The position numbers were made by a program, and so were the translations under genes. This document shows, one piece after another, positions 63,876 through 64,000 of a stretch of DNA of 64,000 bases. Source of the DNA: Nocardia arthritidis NBRC 100137 (GTDB lineage: Bacteria; Actinomycetota; Actinomycetes; Mycobacteriales; Mycobacteriaceae); NCBI RefSeq assembly GCF_001612765.1, contig NZ_BDBB01000045.1, forward strand, positions 1-64,000, written 5' to 3'. The notes under the pieces were generated by a model that saw only the letters and a program-made list of their open reading frames with translations, did not search any database and was not told the origin of the DNA. Position 1 is the first letter of the stretch; the number at the start of each line of letters is the position of its first letter.

Positions 63876-64000
63876 ACGCGGCGCCCCACCGGGCGTGCGC
63901 CCGCTCGCCTCGACTATTCCGGGGGACGGCGATCTTTGGACCGGCAAATCGTGAATTACGACGCCCCTTTCAACTGACGCCCGTCTCCCGCACGAGGTAG
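63876..64000. other. Noncoding end of the window
   Basis: No gene or site was recognised before the window ends. Confidence 0.4.

Overview
The window is high-GC actinobacterial DNA, most likely from Nocardia or a close relative in the Mycobacteriales. The pointers are a furA-katG pair, a DosR-type regulator, a Mas-like iterative polyketide synthase next to a phthiodiolone-ketoreductase-like enzyme and an MMPL exporter, many TetR regulators and frequent GTG starts. This placement rests on gene content, not on a database search.

Layout. 0.7-4.2 kb: signalling and stress genes (GAF-ANTAR protein, STAS protein plus RsbA-like anti-sigma regulator, small membrane proteins). 4.3-7.0 kb: AraC regulator divergent from a zinc-free type dehydrogenase, a dead threonine-aldolase tail and a TetR gene. 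7.1-25.7 kb: the main accessory block, which looks like a biosynthetic gene cluster. It has a StrR-like ParB-fold activator, an MMPL/RND lipid exporter, an F420-type LLM reductase, a 2092-residue KS-AT-DH-ER-KR-ACP synthase, an AvrD-family protein, a P-loop kinase-like protein and a methyltransferase, all on the plus strand. They are followed by a large LuxR-type ATPase regulator, a StyA-like flavin monooxygenase and a conservon-type P450 lacking its ExxR arginine. I see no thioesterase, so product release or transfer probably falls to the AvrD-like protein.

26-35 kb: a small membrane protein, a TPP riboswitch driving a CytX-like thiamine-precursor permease, a DUF72 protein, a TetR-hydrolase fusion, a toxin-antitoxin pair, a DUF4153-type membrane protein and an OmpR/histidine-kinase pair. 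35-44 kb: a secreted lipase with a divergent TetR gene and twin operators, a nuclease-fold protein, a copper-chaperone/DyP-peroxidase pair, a short Rho paralogue and an enoyl-CoA hydratase. 44-49 kb: an SRPBCC protein, a zinc alcohol dehydrogenase, furA-katG and phoU. 50-57 kb: a metallo-hydrolase, an NTF2-like gene and TetR pair around a 24-bp palindrome, then a dormancy-type module (Acg-like nitroreductase, DUF2267 protein, DosR) whose sensor kinase DosS survives only as a frameshifted stub. 57.2-59.9 kb is a gene graveyard. 59.9-63.9 kb holds a divergent NAD-dependent DNA ligase, a frameshifted secreted-protein gene, and an alpha/beta hydrolase with a divergent TetR gene.

Recurring theme: at least eight decayed gene pieces (threonine aldolase, LOG-like, MFS, ABC substrate-binding protein, DosS, TIR, esterase-like tail, secreted protein) lie between intact genes, so this region has been heavily remodelled. 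No rRNA, tRNA, CRISPR array or intact insertion sequence was recognised.
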